Positions 62,973 through 64,000 of a stretch of 64,000 nucleotides of DNA are shown here, piece by piece. The DNA is taken from positions 28,866-92,865 of the forward strand of contig NZ_VSKK01000006.1 of the NCBI RefSeq assembly GCF_008086205.1, in the 5' to 3' direction. The notes under the pieces were generated by a model. That model was not told where the DNA came from, ran no database searches, and saw only the letters and a program-made list of their open reading frames with translations. The DNA is from Bizionia myxarmorum (GTDB lineage: Bacteria; Bacteroidota; Bacteroidia; Flavobacteriales; Flavobacteriaceae). A program made the translations under genes and the position numbers. Position 1 is the stretch's first letter. Each line of letters begins with the position of its first letter.

Positions 62973-63647
62973 TTAGCGAGCACTTTTGATTGTTTTCATA
63001 AAATTTTTCGCGCTTTTTTCGTTTTCAAATTCTTTTTCAACAATTCCTTTTTCATTTACAAGCATATTATATGACGCTCTGCCTTTATCCCTAATCTCAC
63101 TTCGAGTAATTAGAAACAGCCCTTTATAAATTCCTTTTGTAAAATATTCAAAGTGATTACTTGCAAAGAGTTCATCCCATTTTCCGTTTTCAATGTTTAC
63201 TTTAACTAACTCATCTCCTGTAACCCATTTTTCTGTTGTGAAATAAATGCTGCTGCTATCTATTGAAATTGTAGGGTTTCCAATTCTAAATATTTCATTC
63301 GAATTATCATTTCCATCTTTAAAAGGTTTCTTTTCAGTTATGGTCCTTTCTGTTAAATCGTCAATTGAGACAATCATAAGCTTTTTTCTTTCGTATTCCC
63401 TGTTGATTCCATTTTCCTTTACAGTCCTTACAAAAATAATTTTTTCTTTGTTTTTGTAAAATAAAGGTGTTTCATCACTTCCATTGAATGTTATCTGTTT
63501 CTGTTTATCATCGGTAAAAACGATATGGATATTATTATCTTTAACATACGAATTTTTAATTTCGGGATTATTAGTTTCAGTCTTACAGCTATTAAAAAAT
63601 AGAGATGTGAGTAACAGAATTACTAATGATTTCAAATGTTTGTTCAT
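62973..63647 (-). CDS. Hypothetical lipoprotein with beta-rich repeats
   Basis: A 224-residue protein. NKHLKSLVILLLTSLFFNSC is a lipoprotein signal (Cys 21). Repeating strands (NNIHIVFTDDKQKQITFNGS, KKLMIVSIDDLTERTITEKK, SSSIYFTTEKWVTGDELVKV, IYKGLFLITRSEIRDKGRAS) suggest part of a beta-propeller. I do not recognise the family. The gene lies between two copies of an imperfect palindrome, like a cassette. Confidence 0.65.
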   Translation of the reverse strand: MNKHLKSLVILLLTSLFFNSCKTETNNPEIKNSYVKDNNIHIVFTDDKQKQITFNGSDETPLFYKNKEKIIFVRTVKENGINREYERKKLMIVSIDDLTERTITEKKPFKDGNDNSNEIFRIGNPTISIDSSSIYFTTEKWVTGDELVKVNIENGKWDELFASNHFEYFTKGIYKGLFLITRSEIRDKGRASYNMLVNEKGIVEKEFENEKSAKNFMKTIKSAR

Positions 63648-63690
63648 ATTTAAGTAGAGTTTTAAAAATATTGCAGTTTTGGTTTTTAAT

Positions 63691-63868
63691 GCTCGCTAGC
63701 GGTCTTGTAAATGAAAAGTAACGCTGAAAATAGGCGGTAATTTTCGGATGAAACACAAGCCGAATTTTTAAATTTTACTAATAATTTTATTTTTGGGAAG
63801 TCGTCAAATTTAAAAATTTGGCGACTTCCTAAAAATGCTCGAACCTTTATGTTAGCAACGACTCGAGC
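63691..63868 (+). repeat. Compound intergenic repeat region
   Basis: It begins GCTAGCGGTCTTGTAAATGA with AAAGTAACGC, followed by TTCGGAT...ACACAAGCCGAATTTTTA, both shared with 9711-9786. A 15-bp near-perfect palindrome (GGAAGTCGTCAAATT with AATTTGGCGACTTCC) is at 63796-63829. Then comes the imperfect palindrome ending GCAACGACTCGAGC (63835-63868). It lies between the lipoprotein gene and the IS110-type element. Confidence 0.65.
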
Positions 63869-63935
63869 AATTTTTATAGCATCCATGAAAAAGCAGAAAG
63901 TCCAGTATCTTTAAAGTTCACCAAAACAATAAGAT

Positions 63936-64000
63936 ATGAAAACTGAACAAACTGCTCAACCAAAGTTATACATTGGAATCGACATCCACAAACGTAGCTG
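63936..64000 (+). CDS. IS110-type transposase, N-terminus only
   Basis: From ATG 63936 the reading is MKTEQTAQPKLYIGIDIHKR and continues to the window end. YIGIDIHKR with the first catalytic aspartate is the start of the DEDD transposases of IS110 elements. The rest lies outside the window, so completeness cannot be judged. Confidence 0.75.
   Translation, partial: MKTEQTAQPKLYIGIDIHKRS

Overview
The window looks like a chromosome segment of a low-GC Bacteroidota bacterium, most likely a member of the Flavobacteriaceae. The reasons are the AT-rich sequence, lipoproteins with short lipoboxes, the regulator set (GbsR, AraC, a TetR promoter with a TAnnTTTG-type -7 box), an RteC homologue, an IS1182-like element and DUF417/DUF2807/DUF4407-type proteins. 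Everything here was read by eye. Family names come from motif recognition, not from a search.

1-12.7 kb is a stress and detoxification zone, almost all on the minus strand. It holds a TetR-controlled operon (AhpD-like, EthD, a possible 2OG-Fe(II) enzyme, a DsbA/FrnE-like protein, a Tat-exported haloacid-dehalogenase-like protein), a peroxiredoxin lipoprotein, and an arsenic operon (arsR, DUF6428-like, arsC, a frameshifted ACR3 pump, an ArsO-like flavoprotein). Then come relics of an SMR transporter and a DsrE protein, a TfoX-like gene, a YcaQ-like gene with one stop codon, and a Crp/Fnr regulator.

13-21 kb is a decayed two-component and heavy-metal-RND efflux operon (response regulator, kinase, TolC, adaptor, RND pump). 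Only the adaptor and the following bile-acid-symporter-family gene read through intact. 21-35.7 kb is mixed: AraC and DoxX relics, a K+/H+ antiporter, a compositionally foreign old-yellow-enzyme fusion, a GbsR/DUF2807 pair with shared operator-like sites, Hsp20 and small genes, DUF417, an IS1182-like element and its 3' remnant, a nitroreductase, a double-NTF2 lipoprotein and an AraC regulator.

36-39.5 kb holds the worn remains of a mobile element (DnaC-like ATPase, a replication-type HTH protein, an excisionase-like HTH protein, RteC). They end at iteron-like 13-bp repeats and a 3' fragment of a tRNA-Met gene with its terminator, which is probably an integration site.

39.9-61.5 kb is a defence island on the plus strand. 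First comes a tight operon: a PLD-nuclease/J-domain protein, then vWA, PP2C and protein kinase (a TerY-P triad), then a DUF4407 membrane coiled-coil protein and small membrane proteins. Next is a type I restriction system (hsdR, hsdM, hsdS) with a GmrSD-like/AlbA fusion gene inside it and a PD-(D/E)XK-like gene overlapping its end. Last are two unrecognised genes and a 1,375-residue helicase with a Vsr-like nuclease and a GreA/GreB-C-like tail. 62-64 kb has an HNH protein and a lipoprotein bounded by repeated imperfect palindromes, and the first codons of an IS110-type transposase.

Two themes cross the window. At least eight loci carry in-frame stop codons, and in five of them the frame is otherwise open. 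A family of intergenic imperfect repeats recurs at gene boundaries.
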